55,545 nucleotides of DNA, taken from Psychrosphaera sp. (GTDB lineage: Bacteria > Pseudomonadota > Gammaproteobacteria > Enterobacterales > Alteromonadaceae). The DNA lies in NCBI GenBank assembly GCA_028098005.1, contig JAOHFM010000006.1, positions 1-55,545 on the forward strand. The letters are read 5' to 3'. The notes beneath the pieces are model-generated. The model made no database searches and was not told the DNA's origin. It saw only the letters and a list, made by a program, of their open reading frames with translations. The translations under genes and the position numbers were made by a program. Below, in pieces: positions 28,049 through 36,566 of this stretch (the first letter of the stretch is position 1; each line of letters starts with the position of its first letter).

Positions 28049-29011
28049 TTAGTTCTTTTTAAGAATAGTTATGTCGCCATTAACCGTATTCATATCAAAC
28101 TTTATAAGCCCACCAGCAGTTTCAAATTCTAATGATTCGCCAGGGCCATATCTATTTCTCTTAGACTGCTTATCGGTCAGTTTGTTTACAATGTCACCAC
28201 CAGTATGCGTTTCAATTTGAAATACACCAGAAATACTATCAGGAACGTATAGATCAACCTCACCACCAACAGTTGAAATATAAACTTTTCCTTTTTTGTT
28301 GTGGTTATAGTCCAGCTTTATATCGCCATTAACTGTATTTATTTCTGTCTCTATAACATCGCGTAACAACAAATTCATATCACCGTTAACATTTTCAATC
28401 GCTAACTCTTGCACTGTACTCTCGATATTAATATCACCATTTACCGTGCTAACTTCCATTTCACCTTGGCTATTTTTATCATCCACTTCGCCATTCACGG
28501 TACTTAACGTGATATCACCATTTAGGTCGACGCTTTTAATTTTCCCGTTTACTGTTTCAAGGTTAATTCTTTTGTTGAGCCCCAACGCGGTAATATCTCC
28601 ATTAACCGTATTAATACGAGAGCTCCCTGTGATGCCTTCTACATCAATTGAGACATTAACACCTTCAAACCTAAGGTCACTTTGCTTTGGTATATAAAAT
28701 GTTAGTGCGGCACTTGAGTCTTTCCAGTTACCCCAACGTTGTTCTGGCATTTCTACTCTAAACAATATTCTATTGCCAAGGCTTTCAAATTGATAACCTT
28801 TCGCTTGGTCATCCAGCTCACCAATAACTTTAACTTCGTTTTTGTCCCAACTCTTCACCGTTACTAAGCCAGTCATAACATCAATATTAACTCGACCATC
28901 GGCTTGAGCTGTTAGTGTTTTATCTATTTTTTCGCCTGCCCACAAAGTAGCTGAAGACAAAGCAACTACGCTTAATAAGCTAAATTTTATTAGACTCTTC
29001 GTTAAATTCAT
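28049..29011 (-). CDS. Exported DUF4097-type beta-solenoid repeat protein
   Basis: A 320-residue protein with a signal peptide (about 1-26) and a repeat region in which VNG recurs at residues 136, 154, 172, 190, 208 and 227, i.e. every 18 residues, with weaker copies at 248 (VGG) and 310. The repeat alternates short strands (INTVNGDI, LETVNGKI), as expected for a beta-solenoid of the DUF4097/DUF4098 adhesin-like kind. The ATG at 29011 follows AGGA; longer in-frame starts lie inside the upstream gene. It is the last gene of a sigma/anti-sigma-like operon (19-bp gap). An envelope role is likely; the function is unknown. Confidence 0.85.
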   Translation of the reverse strand: MNLTKSLIKFSLLSVVALSSATLWAGEKIDKTLTAQADGRVNIDVMTGLVTVKSWDKNEVKVIGELDDQAKGYQFESLGNRILFRVEMPEQRWGNWKDSSAALTFYIPKQSDLRFEGVNVSIDVEGITGSSRINTVNGDITALGLNKRINLETVNGKIKSVDLNGDITLSTVNGEVDDKNSQGEMEVSTVNGDINIESTVQELAIENVNGDMNLLLRDVIETEINTVNGDIKLDYNHNKKGKVYISTVGGEVDLYVPDSISGVFQIETHTGGDIVNKLTDKQSKRNRYGPGESLEFETAGGLIKFDMNTVNGDITILKKN

Positions 29012-29030
29012 TTCGTTTATTCCTACTTTG

Positions 29031-29522
29031 TTAAATTTGAATATATTTAGGTTGATGACTTCTGGCAATAATATCGAGCTGCCGCTGATATACATGCGTT
29101 AACATTTTCATCAATGCTGGGTCACCTGGTTGCGACTTTAAAGCTTGTTTTAAAGACTGTTCTGCCTGCTCCAATTCCTTTAGAGACTGTTGCCAATTAT
29201 TTGTTATTTGTGGCTGATCACTGACTCTTTTTAATAACTGAGTTTTTTGCAGCTCAAAGCTTGCTGTTACAGGTTCTAACCAAGGCATTGATCCTGTCGT
29301 TTGATTAGTGCCATTGATATAAAAGCCCATTAAAAAGGCAAACGGTAAAAACGCTGCCGCTATGCTTTTCCAATTTGAATAAACCGGCGGCCTTTTGTGT
29401 TCTTGCTCTGTTTTGGCTACAGCTTGTTCTATACCGGCCCAAAGGTCGCGGCAAGGCTCTAGTTCTTTGGGTAAGTCATTGATTGCTCGTTCAAGTATTT
29501 GATCATTGTCTGAATGATTCAT
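29031..29522 (-). CDS. Putative anti-sigma factor, single-span membrane protein
   Basis: A 163-residue protein with a cytoplasmic N-terminal part (1-50), one membrane span (about 52-70) and a periplasmic part of about 90 residues rich in Gln, Leu and Glu, probably coiled-coil. It lacks the zinc HxxxCxxC motif of ZAS anti-sigma factors. Its ATG overlaps the sigma factor stop by one base (TAATG), which is classical sigma/anti-sigma coupling. Assignment rests on topology and context, not on a recognised domain. Confidence 0.65.
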   Translation of the reverse strand: MNHSDNDQILERAINDLPKELEPCRDLWAGIEQAVAKTEQEHKRPPVYSNWKSIAAAFLPFAFLMGFYINGTNQTTGSMPWLEPVTASFELQKTQLLKRVSDQPQITNNWQQSLKELEQAEQSLKQALKSQPGDPALMKMLTHVYQRQLDIIARSHQPKYIQI

Positions 29523-30148
29523 TAGGCAACCACTCCTCTATTTTGCTCTTCTAACGTAAGGGCGTCTTTTAACAGTTTTTTCGCTCTGTGGTATTGAGCT
29601 TTACTCGACCCTACCGCAATATTTAATTCTTTTGATATCTCTTCATGACGCCAGCCTTCAATTGCAAACAGGACAAAAACGATTCGAGCTTGCTCCGGCA
29701 GATTAGCGATATGCTTGTCTAATCCACTTCTAAATAACTCAAAGTCATGTTGCTCGTCATTTGTTGGTATCGCATCAATCATGGCTTCACCTGACTCACT
29801 GTCTTTATCTACAAACCAACTTTCCCACCAACGCTTTTGTTTACGCATGTAATTTATAGCTTGGAAGCTGGTAACCGAATAAAGCCAAGTGCTAAATTGG
29901 CTATCGCCGTGAAAGTTATTTATTTTCTTCCATACTTGTACAAATACCTCTTGGCATATGTCTTCCGCTATTTCAGCATCACCCGACAGGCGATAACAAA
30001 GTGCATAAACACGTTTACCGTATTTGTCATATAGTGGTTTTAACGCCGTTTGTTTGCCCTGCTTTAATTGATCAATCCAACCCTGCTCATCATTGGCATT
30101 GTTTTGGCGTTGCTTAAACGCTGCAGGTTGAATTACATTTCCAGTCAC
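29522..30148 (-). CDS. ECF-type RNA polymerase sigma factor
   Basis: Group 4 sigma factor of 208 residues. Region 2 (about 35-105) contains AEDICQEVFVQVWKKI and the -10 recognition FSTWLYSVTSFQAINYMRK; region 4 (about 145-200) has LPEQARIVFVLFAIEGWRHEEI and the HTH IAVGSSKAQYHRAKKLL. The start is GTG; an in-frame stop four codons upstream rules out a longer form. It is followed by a membrane protein with which it overlaps by one base, then by the beta-solenoid protein, its likely regulon member. A short AAACC-(A6)-GGTTT inverted repeat lies upstream (30206-30221). Confidence 0.9.
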   Translation of the reverse strand: MTGNVIQPAAFKQRQNNANDEQGWIDQLKQGKQTALKPLYDKYGKRVYALCYRLSGDAEIAEDICQEVFVQVWKKINNFHGDSQFSTWLYSVTSFQAINYMRKQKRWWESWFVDKDSESGEAMIDAIPTNDEQHDFELFRSGLDKHIANLPEQARIVFVLFAIEGWRHEEISKELNIAVGSSKAQYHRAKKLLKDALTLEEQNRGVVA

Positions 30149-30230
30149 GGCCCATGCTCACTATTTTTATCATTGTTTTTGTTTGTTATTTCTTTAGTCA
30201 CCATCAAACCAAAAAAGGTTTAAACAGGCA

Positions 30231-30260
30231 AAAAAAAACACCGCACTAGGCGGTGTTTTT
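30231..30260. terminator. Bidirectional terminator after rplI
   Basis: ACACCGC and GCGGTGT form a stem with a 5-base loop, flanked by runs of A and T on either side. On the minus strand it ends the rpsF-priB-rpsR-rplI operon, about 35 bases after the rplI stop. Confidence 0.88.
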
Positions 30261-30292
30261 ACTTAAAGATAAATCTTTCGATTTAGCTAAAA

Positions 30293-30745
30293 TTACGCTT
30301 CAGCGATAACAGCTACTTTAACATTAGCCATTACTTCTGCGTGCAATTGAACTGCTAGTTCAAATTCACCGATTTCACGGATTGCACCTTCAGGCATTTT
30401 AACTTCAGCTTTAGCAACTTCAACACCAGCTTCAGTGATCGCGATAGCGATGTCACGTGTGCCGATTGAACCGAATAGCTTGCCTTCGTCACCAGCTTTA
30501 GATGCGATAGTTACCGCTTCTAATGCATTTAGTTTCTCAGCGCGAGCTTGTGCTGCAGCTAGTTCTTCAGCAACTTTCGCTTCTAATTCAGCGCGACGTG
30601 CTTCGAACATTTCTAAATTTGCTTTGTTTGCTGGAACTGCTTTACCTTGTGGGAAAAGGAAGTTACGAGCAAAACCCGATTTAACGTTAACATTGTCACC
30701 AAGTGAACCTAAGTTGGCAACTTTGTCTAAAAGGATTACGTTCAT
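30293..30745 (-). CDS. rplI: 50S ribosomal protein L9
   Basis: Binds 23S rRNA and helps keep the reading frame. The 150-residue product has the N-terminal L9 motif ([23 protein letters not shown]-terminal RNA-binding domain about 1-50), a long connecting helix (about 45-75, rich in Ala and Glu) and the C-terminal domain. Last gene of the S6 operon, followed by a terminator. Confidence 0.98.
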   Translation of the reverse strand: MNVILLDKVANLGSLGDNVNVKSGFARNFLFPQGKAVPANKANLEMFEARRAELEAKVAEELAAAQARAEKLNALEAVTIASKAGDEGKLFGSIGTRDIAIAITEAGVEVAKAEVKMPEGAIREIGEFELAVQLHAEVMANVKVAVIAEA

Positions 30746-30772
30746 AAGTATTAAACCTCTTAATTACCAATC

Positions 30773-31000
30773 TTATTGATGTAAGTCTGTGTATGGTAGC
30801 AATGCTAAGAAACGCGCGCGTTTGATTGCACGAGCTAGTTGGCGTTGATACTTTGCACTTGTGCCAGTAATACGGCTAGGTACAATTTTACCGCTCTCTG
30901 TAACATAGTTACGTAGAGTTGCTAGATCTTTATAATCGATCTCTTTTACGCCATCTGCTTTGAAACGGCATACTTTACGACGTCTGAAATAACGTGCCAT
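30773..31000 (-). CDS. rpsR: 30S ribosomal protein S18
   Basis: Small-subunit protein that pairs with S6 on 16S rRNA. The 75-residue product matches the family from the basic FRRRKVCRF start, through [14 protein letters not shown] and [12 protein letters not shown], to the end. It sits between priB (10-bp gap) and rplI (27-bp gap), the usual order. Confidence 0.98.
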   Translation of the reverse strand: MARYFRRRKVCRFKADGVKEIDYKDLATLRNYVTESGKIVPSRITGTSAKYQRQLARAIKRARFLALLPYTDLHQ

Positions 31001-31010
31001 TAGTATTCTC

Positions 31011-31316
31011 CTAATTGAGTCTTTCTATATGTTGGGCGTGAATGGCAATAATGGCTTGGCCGTTTTTGCTTTCATGTCGGTTTAAAAAACCAGACACTTG
31101 AACTTCATCACCTACAATAAAATTTTTGATTAACTGCTGCTGTTGCTCACCACAAGTTACTACATGAAGCCGGACATACGCATTACGATTAAATCCATCT
31201 TCCTGTTGTATTGATTTATGCTCAATTGAAAACTGACCATGAATCACACCTGCAGGGCTGGTTGTAAACTTGGGTGACTTGCAAACTTGGCCGGTTAAAA
31301 CCAACTGATTAAACAC
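31011..31316 (-). CDS. priB: Primosomal replication protein N (PriB)
   Basis: Single-stranded DNA-binding OB-fold protein that stabilises PriA at stalled forks for replication restart. The 101-residue product has the N-terminal [21 protein letters not shown] and the AQHIERLN ending typical of PriB. The start is GTG, preceded by GGGAG at nine bases. Its place between rpsF and rpsR is the conserved gammaproteobacterial one. Confidence 0.93.
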   Translation of the reverse strand: MFNQLVLTGQVCKSPKFTTSPAGVIHGQFSIEHKSIQQEDGFNRNAYVRLHVVTCGEQQQQLIKNFIVGDEVQVSGFLNRHESKNGQAIIAIHAQHIERLN

Positions 31317-31334
31317 CTAAGCTAACTCCCTAAA

Positions 31335-31673
31335 TTAAGCAGCTTGTTCTTTTTTCTCTTCTTTTACTAAAGGAGAAGCTTCAGTAACAGCAGCGTCTTT
31401 ACGGATAGTCAAGCTACGTAAAACAGCATCGTTGTAACGGAAAGTCTCTTCTAATTCAGCAATAACTTCGCTAGTTGCTTCAACGTTCATAAGAACATAG
31501 TGCGCTTTGTGAAGTTTCTCAATTGGATAAGCTAGTTGGCGACGACCCCAGTCTTCAAGACGGTGGATAGTACCATTTGCTTCAGTGATAGAACCAGTAT
31601 AACGCTCGATCATACCAGTAACTTGTTCACTCTGGTCAGGGTGAACCATAAAAACGATTTCGTAATGACGCAT
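31335..31673 (-). CDS. rpsF: 30S ribosomal protein S6
   Basis: Platform protein of the small subunit, partner of S18. The 112-residue product starts [18 protein letters not shown] and has the conserved [22 protein letters not shown] core; the last 12 residues are a Glu/Lys-rich tail. AAGGAA lies seven bases before the ATG. First gene of the operon with a long structured leader and a strong promoter. Confidence 0.98.
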   Translation of the reverse strand: MRHYEIVFMVHPDQSEQVTGMIERYTGSITEANGTIHRLEDWGRRQLAYPIEKLHKAHYVLMNVEATSEVIAELEETFRYNDAVLRSLTIRKDAAVTEASPLVKEEKKEQAA

Positions 31674-31771
31674 CGTTAGATTCCTTATGGATTAGTAGCC
31701 TCATCGACAAGCTCAGCCAAACTTGAACAAAGGCAAGGAACAAAATTAGTAATAGCTGATTTGGGCGCGCA

Positions 31772-31799
31772 ATTATAAGGATTTTTGCGCGTTACACAA
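31772..31799 (-). promoter_or_regulatory. Sigma-70 promoter of the rpsF operon
   Basis: TTGTGT (31799-31794) and a perfect TATAAT (31777-31772) are 16 bases apart on the minus strand. The bases after the -10 are TGCGCGCCC, a GC-rich discriminator typical of stringently controlled ribosomal promoters. The expected start near 31765 gives a leader of about 90 bases. Confidence 0.65.
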
Positions 31800-31834
31800 G
31801 TTAATTGAAGGAAATTTGAACGGTTTTATTGATG

Positions 31835-32422
31835 TTATTCAGAATCGTCTTCTTCACCATCTTCAGACTCAGGTTTTGGTGGCGCTTCAAAGTCCGCTTT
31901 TAGCTGCTCGTAGGCAACTCTTAACTCTGGATCATTGGGATCAAAGCCGGTATGTCTGTAGATTATCTCACCTTCATGGCTTACAAATATTGTGGTTGGC
32001 GTTCCAATCACACCAAATGCCTTTGCAACGGCATCACCTTCAAGTAAAACGGGAAACATTAACCCGCGACTTTCCATTTCTTTAACGGGTTTTGCGCCTG
32101 GGTTTTCCCACCAACTTACTGCATAAGTAGGAATACCACTTTCAATATAGTCTGCCGCTATATAATCCAAACCAGGTTGAAAGCGTTTGCAATAGGGGCA
32201 CCATGTCGCCCAAAAATGAAGTACGTAAGGTTTTTCAGCTAACGTGGCTGACGAAACTGTATCGCCTTGTCCATCAACTAGTACCCATTCAGGGGCTTCG
32301 TCTAACTTTACAATTGGATTGCCATCTTCATCTAATTCAACTTCAGGATCGTCTGCCAATACCTGAACTGAAATGAATAAAAATAATAAAACCAGTGTGG
32401 AAAAGAGTTTAGATAACTTCAA
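31835..32422 (-). CDS. TlpA-like periplasmic thioredoxin
   Basis: Redoxin of the TlpA/AhpC-TSA group, 195 residues. A signal peptide (about 1-23) predicts periplasmic location; the active site is WCPYC and the cis-Pro lies in GTPTTIF. The last 15 residues form a strongly acidic tail (SEDGEEDDSE). The start is TTG: an in-frame stop lies four codons upstream and AGGG precedes it by about nine bases. It lies between the S6 operon and rlmB, probably as its own unit. A role in disulfide reduction or cytochrome c maturation is possible but not shown. Confidence 0.87.
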   Translation of the reverse strand: MKLSKLFSTLVLLFLFISVQVLADDPEVELDEDGNPIVKLDEAPEWVLVDGQGDTVSSATLAEKPYVLHFWATWCPYCKRFQPGLDYIAADYIESGIPTYAVSWWENPGAKPVKEMESRGLMFPVLLEGDAVAKAFGVIGTPTTIFVSHEGEIIYRHTGFDPNDPELRVAYEQLKADFEAPPKPESEDGEEDDSE

Positions 32423-32440
32423 AATACGACCCTAAATAAG

Positions 32441-32480
32441 TGCTCAATCTTAATCTAATATTATAGACCAAGGTTGAGCA
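32441..32480 (-). terminator. Possible terminator of rnr-rlmB
   Basis: TGCTCAATCTT and AAGGTTGAGCA form an 11-bp stem with one non-Watson-Crick pair around an 18-base loop, about 15 bases after the rlmB stop on the minus strand. The following bases are only moderately T-rich. Confidence 0.45.
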
Positions 32481-32494
32481 TATTTAATTGCAAA

Positions 32495-33244
32495 TTATCG
32501 GGTTCTTTGGCGAACCGCTTCATACAGAATTACGCCCGTTGCCACGGATACATTTAAACTTGATACTGAGCCAGCCATAGGAATTTTGACTAATTCATCA
32601 CAATTTTCACGAGTTAGCCTGCGCATTCCTGTACCTTCGGCACCCATAACAATAGCTAATGGCCCTGAGAATTTCATCTCAAATACATCAGCAGTTGCTT
32701 CGCCGGCAGTACCGATAATCCAAACATTATTGTCTTGCAGTATTTTTAAGCTTCTCGCTAAGTTAGTAACGACAAACAACGGCATGACTTCCGCAGCGCC
32801 ACAGGCTACCTTGCGAGCGGTACCATTTAGTTTTGCCGACCTGTCCTTAGGAACTATTACGCCATCAATTCCGGCAGCGTCGGCTGTACGCAATACAGCA
32901 CCTAGATTGTGAGGGTCGGTAACGCCATCTAACACTAATAAAAACGGAGGCTTGTCTCTATTTTCAACGCTTTGAAGCCATTGCTTTAAATCGCCTTCGT
33001 CACGCTGTTTAGCAGGACGAACTCTAGCTACAACACCTTGGTGCTGCTCGCCATCACATTTATCGTCTAGCGTTTTTCTTGACGTGTACTGCACCGAAAA
33101 ACCTAACGAATAGGCTTGTTCTAAAATCGGCTTCATACGATCGTCTTCGCGCCCTTTTAGGACAAATAACTCAATAATTCTTTCCGGCTCATGTTCAATG
33201 ATGGCCGTTAATGAATGGATGCCATAGGCTATTTCAGAACTCAT
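32495..33244 (-). CDS. rlmB: 23S rRNA 2'-O-ribose methyltransferase RlmB (G2251)
   Basis: SPOUT methyltransferase that modifies G2251 in the peptidyl-transferase P loop. The 249-residue product has an N-terminal L30e-like substrate-binding domain (about 1-75) and the knotted SAM-binding domain with [29 protein letters not shown] and [15 protein letters not shown]. It starts eight bases after the rnr stop; rnr-rlmB is a conserved pair. Confidence 0.97.
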   Translation of the reverse strand: MSSEIAYGIHSLTAIIEHEPERIIELFVLKGREDDRMKPILEQAYSLGFSVQYTSRKTLDDKCDGEQHQGVVARVRPAKQRDEGDLKQWLQSVENRDKPPFLLVLDGVTDPHNLGAVLRTADAAGIDGVIVPKDRSAKLNGTARKVACGAAEVMPLFVVTNLARSLKILQDNNVWIIGTAGEATADVFEMKFSGPLAIVMGAEGTGMRRLTRENCDELVKIPMAGSVSSLNVSVATGVILYEAVRQRTR

Positions 33245-33252
33245 ATCTTTCT

Positions 33253-35727
33253 CTAATCACTTTTTTTCTTGGCAATACGTTTTGCCGCTCTAGACTTAGG
33301 TTTTTTCTTAGGCTTACGCTTCCCTTTAGCCGAAGTTTCATCTTTTTTCGGCTTGCGCTTGGCACTTGGTCTGCCTTTTTCACTTGGCTTCTTAGCACCT
33401 TTAGGCTTTTCTTTACCTTTACCCTTTGAACCCGAACCTTCCTTGTCAGACTTTGATTTTGACGTTAACTTGCCGCTCTTTAGCTGTTCTCGCACACTTG
33501 GCTTTTTAGAACGACTAGAACCAGCATTTGTGCTTCTGCGTTTGCCACCGCTGACACCTACTAATTCAAAATCAATCTGCTTATCTTCTAGGTTCACAGA
33601 AACAACTTTGACTTCAATGGCATCACCTAAGCGATATACTTGTCGGCTGTTTTCACCAATTAAAGCGTTTCGTTCAGGACTAAAGTTAAAGTAGTCTTTA
33701 CCTAGCGCCGTAATATGAACTAAACCTTCTATGTGCAAATCCACCAAGCGAACAAATAATCCAAAAGAAGTTACTGAGGCAATAACACCCTCGTACTCCC
33801 TATCGATATGATCTTGCATGAACTCACATTTAAGCCATGACTCTACGTCTCTTGTGGCGTCATCGGCACGGCGTTCAGTCATTGAACACTGCTCACCAAG
33901 TTGTTCTAGTTCATCTTCTGTATAAGCATAATGGCCTGAAGTGCTCTGACCTTTTTTCTTCACTATGGCTTTAATAGCACGGTGAACAATCAAGTCTGGA
34001 TAGCGACGAATTGGCGAGGTAAAGTGCGCATAACCTTCAAGTGCCAAACCAAAGTGACCAATATTATCTGGCTGGTATACGGCTTGGCGCATACTCCTAA
34101 TCATCATGGTTTGGATTAACTCACCATCTGGACGGGATAAATACTGATTAACCTGGCTGCTTAACTCTTTAGGTGTTGGCTCATCACTAAAAGTAAGTTC
34201 ACCACCCAATTCACTTAAAAATGCTCTGAATGTTGCTAGCTTGCTTGGGTCTGGCTTGTCATGTACGCGAAATAAAGCGTGGCCGTCATTACCTTCAATA
34301 AATTGAGCAGCCGCCACGTTTGCCATTATCATGCATTCTTCAATAATTTTATGCGCGTCATTTCGTTCAACCACTTCTACATGGTCAATCTTTTGCTGTG
34401 CATTAAATATAAACTTAGGTTCAATAGTATCAAACTCAAATGCACCACGTTCAGCACGAACCAGCTTAAGTGCTTTATAAAGATTATTTAAATCTTGAAC
34501 GTGAGGCCATACATGCTGATAACGTTCTTGAAGCTCTTTGTCACCCTTCAGCATTGCTGAAACTTTGGTGTAAGTTAGGCGAGCATGTGAATGCATCACA
34601 GCTTCATAAAAGGTGTGATCTTTTAGTTTACCTGACGCATCAATATCCATTTCCGCCACTAAACATAATCTGTCTGTTTGCGGGTTTAATGAACATAATC
34701 CATTGGATAGTGCTTCAGGCAACATAGGAATTACTTTTGATGGGAAATAAACTGAATTTCCTCGCTCAATAGCTTCTTTATCTAAATCTGAGTTGTGTTT
34801 TACGTAATGCGAAACATCGGCAATGGCAACATAGAGTGTCCAACCGCCTGTTGATTTAGGCTTACAGAAAACTGCATCATCAAAGTCTCTTGAGTCTTCA
34901 CCATCAATAGTAATAAGTGGCATTTCTCTAAGATCAACTCGGCCCGCTTTATCTTTTTCTAATACTTCAGAGGATAATTTAGAAACGTATTTATCAATGC
35001 TTGCTGACCACTGGAAAGGAATGTCGTGGTTTCGAAGTGCAATATCAACTTCCATGCCTGGTGCCATATGGTCACCTAACACTTCAGAGATTTTACCTAT
35101 AGCATTGCTGCGTTTACTTGGTCGCTCAATAAGGTCAACAATCACCATTTGACCGTGACGCGCACCATTCTCTTGACCTTTCTCAATCAAGATCTCTTGT
35201 TTAATTCGACTGTCGTCAGGGATCACAACAGCAACGCCCATTTCCACGAAATAGCGGCCTATAATAGGTGCAGAACGACCTTCAATAATATTTGTGATTC
35301 GAGCTTCAGTTTTACCTTTGTATTCACCAATTGGCTGCGCCAATACATAGTCACCGTGGAGTAAGCCACGCATTTGGCTGTGACTGATGTACCAGTCATT
35401 TTTACCGGATACTTTGCCGTCTGGCTGAAGAAAACCAAATCCGTCCCTATGGCCTAAGACTTTTCCTTTAACGATTTCTTTCTCGTCAGGAATGGCGTAT
35501 TTCTTAAATTTATTAAAGATAAGTTGTCCGGCATTTTCCATCGCTCGTAATCGGCGCTTAAGTGCGACAATGAGTTCTTCATCGGAAATAGAACAAACTT
35601 TTATTAATTCATTAAATGTTAGGGGCTTATCGGCCTGCTTAATCGCGTCGAGGATAAATTCGCGGCTGGCAATAGGGGTAGAATACTTTTCTTTCTCCCG
35701 AGCATAATTCGGGTCTTTTTTTGGCAT
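33253..35727 (-). CDS. rnr: Ribonuclease R
   Basis: Processive 3'-to-5' exoribonuclease that degrades structured RNA. The 824-residue product has an N-terminal winged helix (about 20-85), two cold-shock domains, the RNB catalytic domain with the metal-binding [14 protein letters not shown] motif, an S1 domain (about 640-720, [18 protein letters not shown]) and a Lys/Arg/Ser-rich tail of about 100 residues typical of gammaproteobacterial RNase R. Co-transcribed with rlmB. Confidence 0.97.
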   Translation of the reverse strand: MPKKDPNYAREKEKYSTPIASREFILDAIKQADKPLTFNELIKVCSISDEELIVALKRRLRAMENAGQLIFNKFKKYAIPDEKEIVKGKVLGHRDGFGFLQPDGKVSGKNDWYISHSQMRGLLHGDYVLAQPIGEYKGKTEARITNIIEGRSAPIIGRYFVEMGVAVVIPDDSRIKQEILIEKGQENGARHGQMVIVDLIERPSKRSNAIGKISEVLGDHMAPGMEVDIALRNHDIPFQWSASIDKYVSKLSSEVLEKDKAGRVDLREMPLITIDGEDSRDFDDAVFCKPKSTGGWTLYVAIADVSHYVKHNSDLDKEAIERGNSVYFPSKVIPMLPEALSNGLCSLNPQTDRLCLVAEMDIDASGKLKDHTFYEAVMHSHARLTYTKVSAMLKGDKELQERYQHVWPHVQDLNNLYKALKLVRAERGAFEFDTIEPKFIFNAQQKIDHVEVVERNDAHKIIEECMIMANVAAAQFIEGNDGHALFRVHDKPDPSKLATFRAFLSELGGELTFSDEPTPKELSSQVNQYLSRPDGELIQTMMIRSMRQAVYQPDNIGHFGLALEGYAHFTSPIRRYPDLIVHRAIKAIVKKKGQSTSGHYAYTEDELEQLGEQCSMTERRADDATRDVESWLKCEFMQDHIDREYEGVIASVTSFGLFVRLVDLHIEGLVHITALGKDYFNFSPERNALIGENSRQVYRLGDAIEVKVVSVNLEDKQIDFELVGVSGGKRRSTNAGSSRSKKPSVREQLKSGKLTSKSKSDKEGSGSKGKGKEKPKGAKKPSEKGRPSAKRKPKKDETSAKGKRKPKKKPKSRAAKRIAKKKSD

Positions 35728-35751
35728 TAATGTTCACTTTTTCAGTTGTTA

Positions 35752-35781
35752 TAAAAGACGCCGCATTTGCGCCGTCTTTAT
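35752..35781 (-). terminator. Terminator after motX
   Basis: AAAGACG-CGC and GCG-CGTCTTT form a stem with one C-C (G-G) mismatch and a 4-base loop, followed on the minus strand by TTTTAT. It separates motX from rnr. Confidence 0.65.
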
Positions 35782-35856
35782 TAGTATACCAACTGAGCAA
35801 ATTAATGTTCGAAACTTTTATTAAATATAATGATATTTGTTTATTTAACCACTGAC

Positions 35857-36501
35857 TTATTTAGCTTTTGCGGCTTTTACTGATTTAGGGTGCATTAACT
35901 TTTCTAGCTTTTGTAGTTGTTTTGCAGCTTTAGAATGTAATTTTTCATCGGCAATAATGGCATGATGTAACCAACGGTATGCATTTTCAAAGTCGTATGG
36001 ACTGCCAACCCCAGCAAGTTGTAAATCAATTAAACGCAACTGAGCCTTTAAATTTCCAAGTTCTGCTGCTCGCAAAATGTAGGTATATGCCTTTTCTGTG
36101 TCTTTTTGAACAAAACGTCCAATGTGATAATAGCGTCCGAGCTGCTCTATAGCGGCAACAAGGCCTTGTTTTGCCGACTCACGAATATAATACATTCCCA
36201 GTTCAGCATTTTGATCTACGCATACGCCCCAAGCCAACATGTCACCATACAGAAACTCATAACTTGGTAAATGGAGCTTTACCGCTCGGTCTTCAATGTC
36301 TCGAGTTAATTGACAACGGTCTGCTTTGACTCTATCTAAGTGTTTGTTTTGTTTTATTAAATCAAGCAGTTCATCTTGTGTGTATATTTGCACAGCTTGA
36401 AGTGGTTCAGCGTCAGCAGCGTTGGCTTTAGAAGTGTAAAAAAGTATACCAATGGCGGTAGAGAGGAAAATGGCAATTAACAGATGATTGAATACTTTCA
36501 T
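35857..36501 (-). CDS. motX: Sodium-driven flagellar motor protein MotX
   Basis: Periplasmic T-ring protein that with MotY anchors the PomA/PomB stator of the Na+-driven polar flagellum. The 214-residue product has a signal peptide (about 1-28, ANA cleavage) and Sel1-like repeats (about 70-175: FLYGDMLAWGVCVD, LGMYYIRESAKQG, YYHIGRFVQKD, YTYILRAAELG). KADRC and WGVCVD supply the conserved cysteines. The ATG at 36501 follows AAGG; a TTG four codons earlier is less likely. motX lies near rnr in related marine bacteria, which supports the call. Confidence 0.85.
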   Translation of the reverse strand: MKVFNHLLIAIFLSTAIGILFYTSKANAADAEPLQAVQIYTQDELLDLIKQNKHLDRVKADRCQLTRDIEDRAVKLHLPSYEFLYGDMLAWGVCVDQNAELGMYYIRESAKQGLVAAIEQLGRYYHIGRFVQKDTEKAYTYILRAAELGNLKAQLRLIDLQLAGVGSPYDFENAYRWLHHAIIADEKLHSKAAKQLQKLEKLMHPKSVKAAKAK

Positions 36502-36520
36502 AAAAACCTTCAAGAAAATG

Positions 36521-36550
36521 TTGGAACTGAATACATGTACTCAGTTCCAA
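36521..36550 (-). terminator. 30-bp near-perfect palindrome, terminator of the S41 gene
   Basis: TTGGAACTGA and TCAGTTCCAA pair over 10 bp; the centre itself contains the palindrome TACATGTA. On the minus strand CATTTTC follows. It lies between the S41 peptidase and motX and could also act as a protein-binding site for the motX promoter region. Confidence 0.55.
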
Positions 36551-36566
36551 AGCAATTACTAGGCCA

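Noticed and set aside
29012..29095. Longer start for the beta-solenoid protein
   Set aside because: It overlaps the anti-sigma gene, spoils the signal peptide and lacks a ribosome binding site; AGGA precedes the ATG at 29011.
30206..30221. AAACC-(A6)-GGTTT as an ECF sigma promoter element
   Set aside because: The 5-bp arms are short and no convincing -10 follows; it could be chance, so it is mentioned only in the sigma factor entry.
33269..33694. 141-codon open frame antisense to the 3' end of rnr
   Set aside because: It arises from the Lys/Arg-rich tail of RNase R; reverse complement of AAR-rich codons gives long Phe/Leu-rich frames without stops.
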